Source of the DNA: Pantoea sp. WMus005
GTDB taxonomy: Bacteria; Pseudomonadota; Gammaproteobacteria; Enterobacterales; Enterobacteriaceae
Assembly (NCBI RefSeq): GCF_013415305.1
Contig: NZ_JACBXU010000001.1
Span: 1,984,001-2,048,000, forward strand
Reading direction: 5' to 3'
Length of the DNA stretch: 64,000 nucleotides
This document shows, one piece after another, positions 1-8,282 of this stretch (position 1 is the first letter of the stretch; every line of letters begins with the position of its first letter). The notes beneath the pieces were generated by a model. The model saw nothing but the letters and a program-made list of their open reading frames with translations. It searched no databases and was not told the origin of the DNA. The translations under genes and the position numbers were made by a program.

Positions 1-59
1 GCCCGGTACGTCGATGGATCCCATTACACACTGTCTTCTGGCCAGCCAGAAAACAGTTC

Positions 60-79
60 GGGCACCTGATTAGGTGCCC
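60..79. terminator. Hairpin downstream of yohP
   Basis: Perfect 8-bp stem (GGGCACCT / AGGTGCCC) with a GATT loop, lying just beyond the stop codon of the minus-strand yohP gene. The U-tract on the minus side is weak, so termination is an inference. Confidence 0.5.
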
Positions 80-104
80 GCTGTCGCTGAAGCTTAAACA
101 GAAA

Positions 105-188
105 TCAAAAAATCAGTTTGAACACCCCTGTCAGGGTCAGCAGGCCGACGATAAAGATAATCGCAATAATCCACAGAATAATTTTCAT
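105..188 (-). CDS. yohP: YohP-like small inner-membrane protein (27 aa)
   Basis: A 27-residue hydrophobic peptide read from an ATG at 188 to a TGA at 105. It starts MKIILWIIAIIFIV and ends GVFKLIF. From memory, E. coli YohP has the same length and the same MKIILW...GLL..TGVFK.IF pattern. It forms one membrane helix with a short Lys/Phe tail. A purine-rich ribosome-binding site (GGGGAAAAGGAA) sits directly before the ATG, and a stable hairpin follows the stop. In E. coli YohP is an abundant small inner-membrane protein of unknown function, studied as a model for membrane targeting. Identification rests on the peptide pattern only. Confidence 0.85.
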   Translation of the reverse strand: MKIILWIIAIIFIVGLLTLTGVFKLIF

Positions 189-444
189 TTCCTTTTCCCC
201 TCACTGATTAGACACGTTTCCTGTAGGCAGTATAGACAGGAATATTTATCGTGCCGCTTCACGCATGTTTTAACTGGTCAAAAGTTCATCAATCCTGCTC
301 TTTATTTACTTTCTGAGACAGCGATCGCAACCCCCAATTTTATCCTCCCTCTTTGTTCGTTCTACACCCCACTCCTGGCTAAAATTTATGCGGCAAGGCA
401 GGCCTCAATAGTGATGAGATTGGAATGAGTCGCGAGGAGATCTT
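189..444. other. Divergent intergenic region yohP / 81-aa gene
   Basis: Holds the 5' regions of the two divergent small genes. I see no confident -35/-10 pair. An 8-bp GCGATCGC palindrome occurs near 322. Confidence 0.3.
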
Positions 445-690
445 ATGAGCACGATTAATACCAGCATGGGCCGTTACAGCCTTAAGGCCAAAAACAGTGG
501 TAACCACATTAAAGGTTCTTTCGCTATCAACGATGAAGGCGGCACGCAGCTCTCTATGCAGGAGTTTGACGAGCACTATCTTGATGATGTGGTGAATAAC
601 GTTATCTACCCCGTCACCGGCGGCAACCGTGACATTGCGCACGCGCTGCGGGAACAGATGGTGAAAGCCGGTTTTGAGCCGCCTCACTAA
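445..690 (+). CDS. Conserved small hypothetical protein (81 aa)
   Basis: An 81-residue soluble protein beginning MSTINTSMGRYSLKAKNSG and ending KAGFEPPH. It has no signal peptide or membrane helix, and I do not recognise a domain. A good ribosome-binding site (GAGGAG) stands about 7 bases before the ATG at 445 and a strong intrinsic terminator follows at 715-737, so it looks like a complete monocistronic gene. Function unknown. Confidence 0.75.
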   Translation: MSTINTSMGRYSLKAKNSGNHIKGSFAINDEGGTQLSMQEFDEHYLDDVVNNVIYPVTGGNRDIAHALREQMVKAGFEPPH

Positions 691-714
691 GACGTCAGAT
701 TGATGTGACAGGCT

Positions 715-737
715 GGGCCGCACGTGCGGCCCTTTTT
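715..737 (+). terminator. Intrinsic terminator after the 81-aa gene
   Basis: GGGCCG / CGGCCC stem (715-732) followed directly by five T residues on the plus strand; 25 bases after the stop codon. Confidence 0.85.
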
Positions 738-771
738 ATGTTGAAGGCGACACCCGAGGCAAAAGCAGAGA

Positions 772-795
772 GCCGCTGACAGGATTGCCAGCGGC
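772..795 (-). terminator. Hairpin after gntT
   Basis: GCCGCTG / CAGCGGC inverted repeat just downstream of the gntT stop on the minus strand. The T-tract is poor, so it may be a weak terminator or an mRNA 3'-end stabiliser. Confidence 0.4.
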
Positions 796-801
796 CAGAG
801 G

Positions 802-2118
802 TTAGATCACCCAGGAGAGCAGCAGACACCCCACCAGACCACAGACCGAAATAATGGTCTCCAAAGCCGACCATGAGCGGATGGTTTCACCAATGGTCAG
901 ATTGAAATACTCTTTGAACAGCCAGAAGCCTGGGTCATTAACGTGTGAGAAGATCACGCTGCCAGACCCTACGGCGATCACCATCAGTTCCGGGCTCGCG
1001 CCACTGGTGACAATCAGCGGTGCCACGATGCCCCCGGCGGTAATCGCTGCTACCGTGGCAGAACCCAGGGCAATACGCAGCACTGCGGCAATCGACCAGG
1101 CCATAAAGATGGGAGACAGCTGAGTCGAGTGCATCATGCTGGCGATATATTTATCCACACCGCTATCAACCAGCACCTGTTTGAAGGCCCCGCCACCACC
1201 GATAATCAACAACATCATAGCGATGATTTTGATTGAGTCGGTCAGAGTATCCATCACCTGCTCCATCGTGCGGCCGCGATTCAGTCCAAATGTGAAAATC
1301 GCAATCAGCACGGCAATCAGGGTTGCCATCACCGGATCGCCAAAGAACTCTGCGTAAGGCAGCAGCGCATGGCCTTTAGGCAACAGCATCTCCGCCACGG
1401 CACGCAGTGCCATCAACACCACTGGCACCAATGCCGTCCAGACGCTGACGCCAAAACCTGGCATTTCCGCTTCGGTAAAGGTTTTCGGGTTATAAAGCCC
1501 CTGTGGAATCGGTTTATCGATGTTTTTCAGGAAACGGGCGTAAACCGGGCCCGCCAGAATGACCGTTGGGATACCCAGCAGCGTACCAAACAGCAGCGTT
1601 TTCCCCATGTCAGCATTAAACAGCGTGGCGATAGCGGTCGGACCGGGATGCGGCGGAAGAAAACCATGTGTCACGGACAAAGCAGCCGCCATCGGCACCC
1701 CGACGTAGAGCAGCGGTACGCGCGCCGATGCCGCCACGCTGAACACCAGCGGCAGCATCAGCACAAAGCCGACTTCGTAGAACAGCGCAAATCCGACAAT
1801 GAAACCGGTCAGCACCAGCGCCCACTGAATATGCTTCGTACCGAACTTTTCAATCAGGGTAGTGGCAATACGCTGCGCGCCACCGCAGTCGGCCAGTAAC
1901 TTACCGAGCATGGCCCCAAAGCCCATGATCAGCGCCAGGCTGCCCAGCGTTCCACCTACACCCGCTTTGATTGAGGTAATGACTTTATTGACCGGCATGC
2001 CCTGCATCACGCCGACGGCCAGCGCCACTAAAATCAGCGCGATAAATCCATTGAGCTTAAAGCGAATCATCAGCAGCAGCAGTAGCGCGACGCCGATCGC
2101 CACATAGAGTAATGGCAT
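802..2118 (-). CDS. gntT: High-affinity gluconate:H+ symporter GntT
   Basis: A 438-residue polytopic inner-membrane permease of the GntP family that imports D-gluconate. The start MPLLYVAIGVALLLLLMIRF, the loop FLPPHPGPTAIATLFNADMG and the C-terminal stretch FSHVNDPGFWLFKEYFNLTIG are near-identical to what I recall of E. coli GntT, and the length matches. I chose the ATG at 2118 because GGAG stands 7-8 bases upstream; a longer frame reaches 2190 but lacks support. A -35/-10-like pair (TTGTCG-17-TAATAA, 2190-2162) and two GntR-type operators lie upstream, pointing to induction by gluconate. No other gnt gene is next to it. Confidence 0.93.
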   Translation of the reverse strand: MPLLYVAIGVALLLLLMIRFKLNGFIALILVALAVGVMQGMPVNKVITSIKAGVGGTLGSLALIMGFGAMLGKLLADCGGAQRIATTLIEKFGTKHIQWALVLTGFIVGFALFYEVGFVLMLPLVFSVAASARVPLLYVGVPMAAALSVTHGFLPPHPGPTAIATLFNADMGKTLLFGTLLGIPTVILAGPVYARFLKNIDKPIPQGLYNPKTFTEAEMPGFGVSVWTALVPVVLMALRAVAEMLLPKGHALLPYAEFFGDPVMATLIAVLIAIFTFGLNRGRTMEQVMDTLTDSIKIIAMMLLIIGGGGAFKQVLVDSGVDKYIASMMHSTQLSPIFMAWSIAAVLRIALGSATVAAITAGGIVAPLIVTSGASPELMVIAVGSGSVIFSHVNDPGFWLFKEYFNLTIGETIRSWSALETIISVCGLVGCLLLSWVI

Positions 2119-2161
2119 AGCTTTTCTCCACCTTGTGCACCGAACGGAATTCAGTGTCGAT

Positions 2162-2190
2162 TTATTATCATGATCCCCGTAGGGCGACAA
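2162..2190 (-). promoter_or_regulatory. Probable sigma-70 promoter of gntT
   Basis: TTGTCG (2190-2185), 17-bp spacer, TAATAA (2167-2162) on the minus strand, about 44 bases before the gntT start codon. Confidence 0.45.
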
Positions 2191-2231
2191 AACAGTGCAG
2201 ATGTAAGATGTTTACACATCCCGACAAATGC

Positions 2232-2260
2232 TGTTACCGATAACATGTTAAGGGTAACAT
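2232..2260. promoter_or_regulatory. Two abutting GntR-type operators
   Basis: Two inverted repeats share one base: TGTTA-CCGA-TAACA (2232-2245) and ATGTTA-AGGG-TAACAT (2245-2260). Both fit the known GntR box (ATGTTACCnnTAACAT-like) of the E. coli gluconate regulon. They lie between gntT (minus) and the iron alcohol dehydrogenase gene (plus) and could control either or both. Regulator identity is inferred from the motif. Confidence 0.7.
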
Positions 2261-2410
2261 CCGCAGGAAAGCACCACCCCGCTGACGGTGAATTTCTGTT
2301 TTGCGAAGGTGATCAACTTTTTGCCAATGCGTTATCAGAAAGTTTGCCAGTGCCGACGCCGCGCTTTTCGTTACACTCAGATTTTAGCGAAATGTAAAAA
2401 GGATGTGCTG

Positions 2411-3559
2411 GTGAGTGAGAACCTGAGTGAGCTGTACAGTAATCAACGAACCCTCTTTGGCCGGGGCAGCCTGGATAAACTGGTGCCGCTGCTGGCCGCC
2501 CGGTCACAGCCTACCCTGCTGTTTTGCGGACAATCTTTCCTGCAGGGACCAGCCTATGCCCGGCTGAAAGCCGGACTCAACGATCACATTATTGGCTATG
2601 AAATTGTCAGCCATGAAGCCTCACCTGCCGAGATCGATAGCTGGGTGTCGCGCTGGCGCGGTCATGTCGATCGGGTGGTGGCGATTGGCGGAGGGAGCGT
2701 CCTGGATGCAGCGAAAGCATTTAGCGCGATGATTCAGCACCCGTTGCCCACCGCCCGTTATCTGGAAAAAGTGGGCGATAGCGCCGTTCAGCCCATCACG
2801 CTGCCGCTGATCGCTGTCCCGACCACCGCCGGGACCGGCAGTGAAGTCACGCAGAATGCGGTGGTGACAGACCAGCAGGATATCCAGATCAAAGCCTCGC
2901 TGCGTCATCCGGTCTTTGTGCCGGAGGTGGCAATTCTTGATCCGGATCTGCTGAAAGGCGCGCCTGATTCAGTGCTGGCGACCTGCGGAATTGATGCGTT
3001 TACCCACCTGTTTGAAGCGTATCTTTCCAGCAAAGGTAACCTCTTCACCCGGCAGCTGGCGCTGACCGGTCTGCGCCAGTTTATTCAGGCCTGGCCTGCA
3101 TTGAATCGTGAGGATACGACGGGTGATGCGGCACGCGAGGCGATGATGATGGCGTCCTGGCTGGGGGGTGTCAGTCTCAGCAGTGCGGGTCTCGGAGTGA
3201 TCCACGGTATTGCAGGCGAACTGGGCGCGATAAAACCGTTCCATCACGGTGAAGTGTGCGGGCGTCTGCTGTTTCCGTTTCTGGATCTGCTATCCGACAG
3301 CGACCATCCGCTGCAGCGTAAGCTGATGGCGGAGCTACACCCACAGCTCTTCAGCGCAGCCACAGACTCACCAGCACAGTTTCTGAAGCAATGGCTGCAG
3401 CAGCAGGCGATTACCCCGTTCTGGCAGGAAGGCCCCTCGCTGAGTCAGGCCGAGGCAGAGTGGATTCTGGCGCGAGCCAACAGTAAAAATTCGCTGGTGA
3501 ATTACAGCCGCGAACAGATGCAGATGATGATCGCGCAGGCCTGGCACATCACGGCGTGA
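2411..3559 (+). CDS. Iron-containing alcohol dehydrogenase family protein
   Basis: A 382-residue group III alcohol dehydrogenase, NAD(P)-dependent and metal-containing. Visible are the nucleotide-binding GGGSVLDAAKA near residues 92-102, TTAGTGSEVT, and the metal ligands D195 and H199 (CGIDAFTHLFEAY), H265 (VIHG) and H278/H279 (HHGEVC), spaced as in FucO. The GTG at 2411 has AAAAAGGA about 8 bases upstream; the frame extends to 2288 but that part has no typical fold. It is divergent from gntT with GntR-type boxes between them. Substrate unknown. Confidence 0.85.
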   Translation: MSENLSELYSNQRTLFGRGSLDKLVPLLAARSQPTLLFCGQSFLQGPAYARLKAGLNDHIIGYEIVSHEASPAEIDSWVSRWRGHVDRVVAIGGGSVLDAAKAFSAMIQHPLPTARYLEKVGDSAVQPITLPLIAVPTTAGTGSEVTQNAVVTDQQDIQIKASLRHPVFVPEVAILDPDLLKGAPDSVLATCGIDAFTHLFEAYLSSKGNLFTRQLALTGLRQFIQAWPALNREDTTGDAAREAMMMASWLGGVSLSSAGLGVIHGIAGELGAIKPFHHGEVCGRLLFPFLDLLSDSDHPLQRKLMAELHPQLFSAATDSPAQFLKQWLQQQAITPFWQEGPSLSQAEAEWILARANSKNSLVNYSREQMQMMIAQAWHITA

Positions 3560-3593
3560 TCAACCCACTGCCCGCCTTCTCTGTCGTGGAAAC

Positions 3594-3621
3594 CCTGACC
3601 TGCCAGCCCTGGCAGGTCAGG
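3594..3621. terminator. Perfect 13-bp hairpin between convergent genes
   Basis: CCTGACCTGCCAG and its exact complement separated by CC, 35 bases after the alcohol dehydrogenase stop and before the convergent HAD phosphatase stop. There is no U-tract, so termination is not certain. Confidence 0.5.
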
Positions 3622-3668
3622 CATCACCTCAGGAGAATACTGTTACGTCCGGATTCTGAGCCTGACAG

Positions 3669-4508
3669 CTAGGCCTGTATGGCAGCAAAAGGCCCCTCGC
3701 CTGCCAGCATCTGTTCAATCACCTGCAGCACGCCCTGCTCGTTGTTAGAGGGCGCTTCAAAGCGCGCCGTTTGCTTCACCCGCTCAGGCGCGTTACCCAT
3801 GGCAAAACTGAAGCCGGATTGTTTCAGCATCTCCAGGTCGTTGCCGCCATCGCCGAAGGCCAGCACCTGGTCGTGCGTAATTCCCCAGCGTTGAGCCAGC
3901 AGATCCAGCCCGTGCGCCTTATGATTTCCCGGCACGATCAAATCAACCGAACCATGACCGCTTGAGGTCGCTGCCACACGCCCCTGATGCAGTCGCTCAA
4001 TATCCGCCATCAGTGGCCCGATGTAGTCGTCAGAAAGATTGAGCGCGAACTTAAACAGCCGGTCATCCTGCACCTCATTCAGATGATGAATCGGCTTCAG
4101 CCGGTGACAGTAGTGGCGCATCTTCTTAAGCCAGGTCTCTTCCATGCCCTCGAAGTAATACGCGCTGTCACGTCCACACAGCAGGTAACGCAGGCCCGGA
4201 TAGTTGCCGTTTTGCAGGGTGTCGATAACCGCGTCCACATCGCGCCGTTCAAAGGCACCGCAAAACAGCTCCTCATCACGATCAATAATCCATGCGCCGT
4301 TCTCCGCCACAAAGGCGATATCGCTGGCGATCTCCGGGAAGAAGGATTTGAGCTGGTAATACTGATTGCCGCTGGCCACCACAAATTTGATATCACGGGC
4401 GGTGAGTTGCTGATAGCAGTCGAGAAAGCGGGAACGATTGTACTGCTTGTTATCGTCCAGAAACGTGCCATCCATATCTACCGCAACCATCTTAACCGTC
4501 GTCATCAT
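3669..4508 (-). CDS. Cof-type HAD-IIB sugar-phosphate phosphatase (YbiV/YbjI group)
   Basis: A 279-residue cytosolic phosphatase of the haloacid dehalogenase superfamily. Motif I is VAVDMDGTFLDD, motif II VVASGNQYYQL, and motif IV FGDGGNDLEML with SFAMGNA after it. The C2 cap lies between. The pattern FFPEIASDIAFVAENGAW is typical of E. coli YbjI and YbiV (SupH), which dephosphorylate sugar phosphates and related small molecules. AAGGAG stands before two tandem ATGs (4508 and 4505); either may be used. Which paralogue it corresponds to cannot be settled by eye. Confidence 0.88.
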   Translation of the reverse strand: MMTTVKMVAVDMDGTFLDDNKQYNRSRFLDCYQQLTARDIKFVVASGNQYYQLKSFFPEIASDIAFVAENGAWIIDRDEELFCGAFERRDVDAVIDTLQNGNYPGLRYLLCGRDSAYYFEGMEETWLKKMRHYCHRLKPIHHLNEVQDDRLFKFALNLSDDYIGPLMADIERLHQGRVAATSSGHGSVDLIVPGNHKAHGLDLLAQRWGITHDQVLAFGDGGNDLEMLKQSGFSFAMGNAPERVKQTARFEAPSNNEQGVLQVIEQMLAGEGPFAAIQA

Positions 4509-4580
4509 GACTCCTTACACAGGAAATTTCAGAGTGGAGTCTCAGGATAGCCGCTGGCGCAGCAAAACGGAAAGAAAGAG

Positions 4581-4598
4581 GGATGGCCGCAGCCATCC
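4581..4598 (-). terminator. Terminator of the rcnB-like gene
   Basis: GGATGGC / GCCATCC stem followed on the minus strand by a pyrimidine-rich CCTCTTTCTTTCC run. Confidence 0.6.
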
Positions 4599-4605
4599 CT
4601 GGGGA

Positions 4606-5070
4606 TCAGTTCAGGGCACTGTTCAGCACCAGTGCGGTAATCACCCCGGTCGCGGCGGCAATCAGCACATAGTTGCCGTCGATGTTTGCCCAGTGATAAC
4701 CACGCGGTGGTTCACGCAGACCACGTTCATGCCAGTCGGCTACACGGTAAGAATCACCGCGATACGCCGGCGGAACAGGATGGCCACGACGGAAGTCGTG
4801 TCCCTGCCAGGCGAAATGGTCGCGGTCATTGCGGGCGTCTCTGCCACGGCGGTTGTTATCCTGATCCGGGCGATGATTACCCATGTCATGACGGCCGTTG
4901 TCGCGGCCACGATTCTGGTCAGGACCGCGACTGTCAGAACGATGATCATCATTCTGATGTGGCACCGGCATACGCTGCCCATCATCATGATCGTCTGCCC
5001 GTGAGGCCTGAGAAAAGAGTGTGCTGCATGTCAAAAGTGAAGCGATAAGCGTGAGTGTTGTTTTTTTCAT
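4606..5070 (-). CDS. RcnB-family periplasmic protein
   Basis: A 154-residue exported protein. Residues 1-25 form a Sec signal peptide (MKKTTLTLIASLLTC..., cleavage near SRADD). The mature N-terminal half is extremely rich in Asp, Arg, Asn, His and Gly, and a conserved RcnB-type domain follows (RGDSYRVADWHERGL, GYHWANIDGNYVLIAAATG), ending in a hydrophobic GVITALVL segment. RcnB proteins help set periplasmic nickel/cobalt levels. The His/Asp-rich region could bind metal. No rcnA efflux gene is adjacent, so a role in Ni/Co homeostasis is inferred from family only. Confidence 0.8.
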   Translation of the reverse strand: MKKTTLTLIASLLTCSTLFSQASRADDHDDGQRMPVPHQNDDHRSDSRGPDQNRGRDNGRHDMGNHRPDQDNNRRGRDARNDRDHFAWQGHDFRRGHPVPPAYRGDSYRVADWHERGLREPPRGYHWANIDGNYVLIAAATGVITALVLNSALN

Positions 5071-5252
5071 GATACTGCCTCCGAAAATAACGGCTGTTCA
5101 GGCACCGTTGATCGGCATCATGGCAATAATCGTGGCGGGAAACATGTGTAAATTTCTTAAAATCCGGTTACTTACATACTATTACGCTTACTTAGCGCTT
5201 TCTTAACAGCGGTCATTTCCGGACAACATTCCTGACGAAATCCAGATTTAAC

Positions 5253-5284
5253 GGCCAGCCTGAGAATGACGCATCAGGCTGACC
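5253..5284 (-). terminator. Hairpin after the substrate-binding protein gene
   Basis: CAGCCTGA / TCAGGCTG inverted repeat (5256-5263 with 5274-5281), 12 bases downstream of the minus-strand stop at 5297. Confidence 0.5.
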
Positions 5285-5296
5285 GGTCAAGACGCA

Positions 5297-6394
5297 TTAC
5301 GGCGTGCTGAGGATCACTGGCGCATCCGGCAGCCCGGTAAAGTGCGTCACGATGTGATGGTAATCAGCCGTCGGATCCAGATCGCGGAACACATCCGGAT
5401 AGAGATCTTTTGCCAGGATTTCCATGCCGATAATGTTGTAAGGGTGATTATAGAAATGATGGTAAACCCCATACACCCGCTTCTGTTTCACCGGTTCGAT
5501 CTGCTCCAGACCGGTGCGGCTCTGCAGGCGGTTAAAAGTGGCGGTCACGTCGGCCTGACTGGCACTATAACCAAACGGCAGCACGTTGCTGTTCGGGCGT
5601 TTAGAGCCGGTCATGATGTAGACGTCTGGCTTCATGGCGATAATTTTCTCCAGCGAGACAAAACCTGAACTGCCGGGCAGCAACGCGGAGCCGATATTTT
5701 TTCCACCGACCGCTTCTACCAGCGCACCCCAGCCGTTATGACCGTGGGTAAAACAGCAGTTGTCGCTGTTACCGGCAATCGGCTCGATAAACACCGTCGG
5801 CTTGTGCTGCACCTGCGCAATCTTCTGCTGAAGCATCTCCCAGCGCTGCTGGTAAAAATCGGCGTAGTCTTTTGCTTCGGCTTCGCGATTCAGAACCGTG
5901 CCCAGCACTTTCACGCTCTTCAGGGTGTTCTCTTTCGGATGGAGTTCATCATCCAGGAACAGCACCGGGATATGCAGATTTTTCAGGGTAGCCAGAACGC
6001 CTGACTGCGTCAGGGCCGGTTTGGCACGCAGTTGCGCAATCATCAGATCGGGCTGCTTCGCCAGTACGCTCTCCAGATTGACCTGTCCCTGATCGTTAAA
6101 GCCCATATCCACAATCGAGGCCGCCTGCGGCCAGCGCTGCTTCAGCAGGTCCCAGGTCTGGGTGTCCTGCTTTTTAGGCAGGTTGTTCCAGGCAACGACC
6201 CGCTTAAAAGGATTCTGACGATCCAGCAATGCCAGCGCCATCACATCGCGCCCATCCTGCAAAATCACATGCTGCGGCTCTTTCTGCAGCGTAATTTTCT
6301 GTCCATCCATATCGGTCACTGTGACCGGGTAGGTGGTGGCCGCACAGGCGGTTGAGAGTAAAAGTGTGGTGGCTGCAGCTATCCTGATTTTCAT
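5297..6394 (-). CDS. Periplasmic ABC substrate-binding protein, iron/siderophore or cobalamin type
   Basis: A 365-residue cluster A-II/III binding protein (FecB/BtuF-like fold). The signal peptide covers about residues 1-18 (MKIRIAAATTLLLSTACAAT). Family features are VTVTDMDGQKITLQKEPQHV at the start, VNLESVLAKQPDLMIAQ, GWGALVEAVGGKNIGS and SLEKIIAMKPDVYIM. A Cys-Cys pair occurs in NSDNCCFTHGHNGWG. AGGAGAAC precedes the ATG and a Fur-like palindrome lies 20 bases further upstream, so iron repression is likely. There is no permease, ATPase or TonB receptor beside it, so it is an orphan binding protein. The ligand cannot be told from sequence. Confidence 0.82.
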   Translation of the reverse strand: MKIRIAAATTLLLSTACAATTYPVTVTDMDGQKITLQKEPQHVILQDGRDVMALALLDRQNPFKRVVAWNNLPKKQDTQTWDLLKQRWPQAASIVDMGFNDQGQVNLESVLAKQPDLMIAQLRAKPALTQSGVLATLKNLHIPVLFLDDELHPKENTLKSVKVLGTVLNREAEAKDYADFYQQRWEMLQQKIAQVQHKPTVFIEPIAGNSDNCCFTHGHNGWGALVEAVGGKNIGSALLPGSSGFVSLEKIIAMKPDVYIMTGSKRPNSNVLPFGYSASQADVTATFNRLQSRTGLEQIEPVKQKRVYGVYHHFYNHPYNIIGMEILAKDLYPDVFRDLDPTADYHHIVTHFTGLPDAPVILSTP

Positions 6395-6414
6395 TGTTCT
6401 CCTGTCCTTTAAAG

Positions 6415-6429
6415 GAATAATAATTATTC
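6415..6429. promoter_or_regulatory. Fur-box-like palindrome
   Basis: Perfect inverted repeat GAATAAT-A-ATTATTC, 20 bases upstream of the start of the substrate-binding protein gene. It has the 7-1-7 geometry of the Fur site (TGATAATnATTATCA) with 5 of 7 positions matching in each arm. Confidence 0.7.
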
Positions 6430-6590
6430 GCGTTTACTCTACCATGCGAATAAGTAACAAATGTAAGAATTGCTGACCAGATGCTACTGACAGAGAGAGT
6501 TTATGAGGCAACTGCAGGGTAAAATTACGGGGTGATGTCGCTGAATAGCGGGAGTCACAGAGAGAATGGCGAGCGACAGACAGACTGGCA

Positions 6591-6619
6591 GGCGCATCTC
6601 AAGGGTAGTGAGATGCGCC
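6591..6619 (-). terminator. Hairpin after sdaC
   Basis: Perfect 11-bp stem GGCGCATCTCA / TGAGATGCGCC with a 7-base loop, 14 bases beyond the sdaC stop. No good T-tract follows. Confidence 0.55.
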
Positions 6620-6633
6620 TGTTGCACTCAGGG

Positions 6634-7920
6634 TTACTTCACCAGCGAATAAAAGATCGCAGAGATAGCAATCAGCCCAATCAGCACCACAAACAGGTTG
6701 CTGATGTGACCGCTGTACTTCCGCATCGCGGGCACTTTCTGAATGGCATACATCGGCATCAGGAACAGGATCATGGCAATAACCGGTCCACCCAGCGTCT
6801 CAATCATGCCGAGAATATTCGGGTCCAGCGTCGCCACCCCCCAGGTGGTCAGCAGCATAAAGAGTGCCGTCAGGCGATTCAGTCTGGCGGGCGCGATGGT
6901 TTTACCGCGACTGCGCAGCGCCTTATTAACCATGCCATTAAACCCTTCACGCGCGCCCAGATAGTGACCGAGGAACGATTTGGTGATCGCCACAATCGCT
7001 ATCAGCGGCCCCATCCAGGCAATCATCGGCACCTGAAAATGGTTAGCCAGATAGGAGAGGATGGTAATGTTCTGCGCCTTGGCGGCGTGTAAATCTTCAG
7101 GCGACAGGCTCAGCACGCAGCTGAAGACAAAGAACATCACCGTCACCACCATCATCAGGTGCGAACACGCCAGAATGCGCGAACACTTTTTCTCGGCGGC
7201 ATCGCCATACTCTTCGCGTTTCGCCAGCGCAAACGAGGAGATGATTGGCGAGTGATTAAATGAGAAAACCATCACCGGAATCGCCAGCCACAGCGTCATC
7301 CACAGGCTGCTGCCCGCAGGCTGAACGTTAAGCGTCGACAGTACCGCGCCATGCCAGTGCGGGATCAGGTAGCAGGCCATCAGCATCAGCACTGCCACAA
7401 ATGGATAAACCAGCACGCTCATCGCTTTAACGATCATCTTCTCGCCGAAGCGCACGATGGTCATCAGTCCGACAATCAGCAGCAGCGACAGCAGCACACG
7501 CGGCGGCGGCACCAGGCCGAGCTGATGCACCATCAGGCTCTCGACCGTATTGGTTATCGCCACGCTGTACATCAGCAGAATCGGGTAGATAGCAAAAAAG
7601 TAGAGCAGCGTAATCAACTTGCCCGCCCCGACGCCGAAATGCTCTTCGACCACCTCGGTGATATCACCGGCCGGGTTTTTACCGGAGAGCACAAATCGGG
7701 TCAGCGCGCGGTGCGCAAAGAAGGTCAGCGGAAAGGCCAGCACCGCCATGATGATCAGCGGAATCAGCCCGCCGACGCCCGCATTAATGGGCAGGAACAG
7801 CACACCCGCACCTATCGCCGTGCCATATAAACCCAGCATCCACATGGTGTCGGTTTTGCGCCATCCCGTATCGACGTCACTCTCAAGCGCGCCCAGCGTG
7901 CCAGTTTGCGTGGTTTTCAT
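6634..7920 (-). CDS. sdaC: Serine/H+ symporter SdaC
   Basis: A 428-residue inner-membrane amino-acid permease (HAAAP family) with about 11 helices, importing L-serine with protons. The blocks WRKTDTMWMLGLYGTAIGAG, DITEVVEEHFG and FSFNHSPIISSFALAKREEY are those I recall from E. coli SdaC. The ATG at 7920 (MKTTQTGT...) matches the E. coli N-terminus; the frame stays open to 7947. In E. coli the serine deaminase gene sdaB follows sdaC, but here the next gene downstream is the unrelated substrate-binding protein, so sdaC stands alone. Confidence 0.93.
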   Translation of the reverse strand: MKTTQTGTLGALESDVDTGWRKTDTMWMLGLYGTAIGAGVLFLPINAGVGGLIPLIIMAVLAFPLTFFAHRALTRFVLSGKNPAGDITEVVEEHFGVGAGKLITLLYFFAIYPILLMYSVAITNTVESLMVHQLGLVPPPRVLLSLLLIVGLMTIVRFGEKMIVKAMSVLVYPFVAVLMLMACYLIPHWHGAVLSTLNVQPAGSSLWMTLWLAIPVMVFSFNHSPIISSFALAKREEYGDAAEKKCSRILACSHLMMVVTVMFFVFSCVLSLSPEDLHAAKAQNITILSYLANHFQVPMIAWMGPLIAIVAITKSFLGHYLGAREGFNGMVNKALRSRGKTIAPARLNRLTALFMLLTTWGVATLDPNILGMIETLGGPVIAMILFLMPMYAIQKVPAMRKYSGHISNLFVVLIGLIAISAIFYSLVK

Positions 7921-8282
7921 CAGATTTTCCGTGTTAAAAGCCGCCATTAACCTGAGTCGTCAGGCAGGTATAGGTCTGCCCCGCTCTCGTTAGCTGCAAC
8001 CGGAGCAGTGAAGCGTAATGCTGACCCGCCCGTGCAGAGGTAATCGATTGCGTGCGCCACTTTTTACACCACCTGACGATAAAAGTTCAAGCCATGCAGA
8101 TAAACACGCATGGATCGGCTAAAAAACCGTCAGGTTGTGCAACATGACTGCGCGGCGATCATGCCATCTTTGAGGCCGTTTTACTGCCCCTGAAAAGGTG
8201 ATCCCAGTAACGATTCCGCGCAACGGGCTACGCTTAAACAGACGCTGTCGCGATCATGCCGACAGCCGCAAAGGAGAAGAGA
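7921..8282. other. Divergent intergenic region upstream of sdaC
   Basis: About 360 bases between sdaC (minus) and the 196-aa gene (plus). It must hold both promoters, but I see no convincing operator or RNA gene. The only clear signal is AAAGGAGAAGAG just before the plus-strand start at 8283. Confidence 0.3.
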
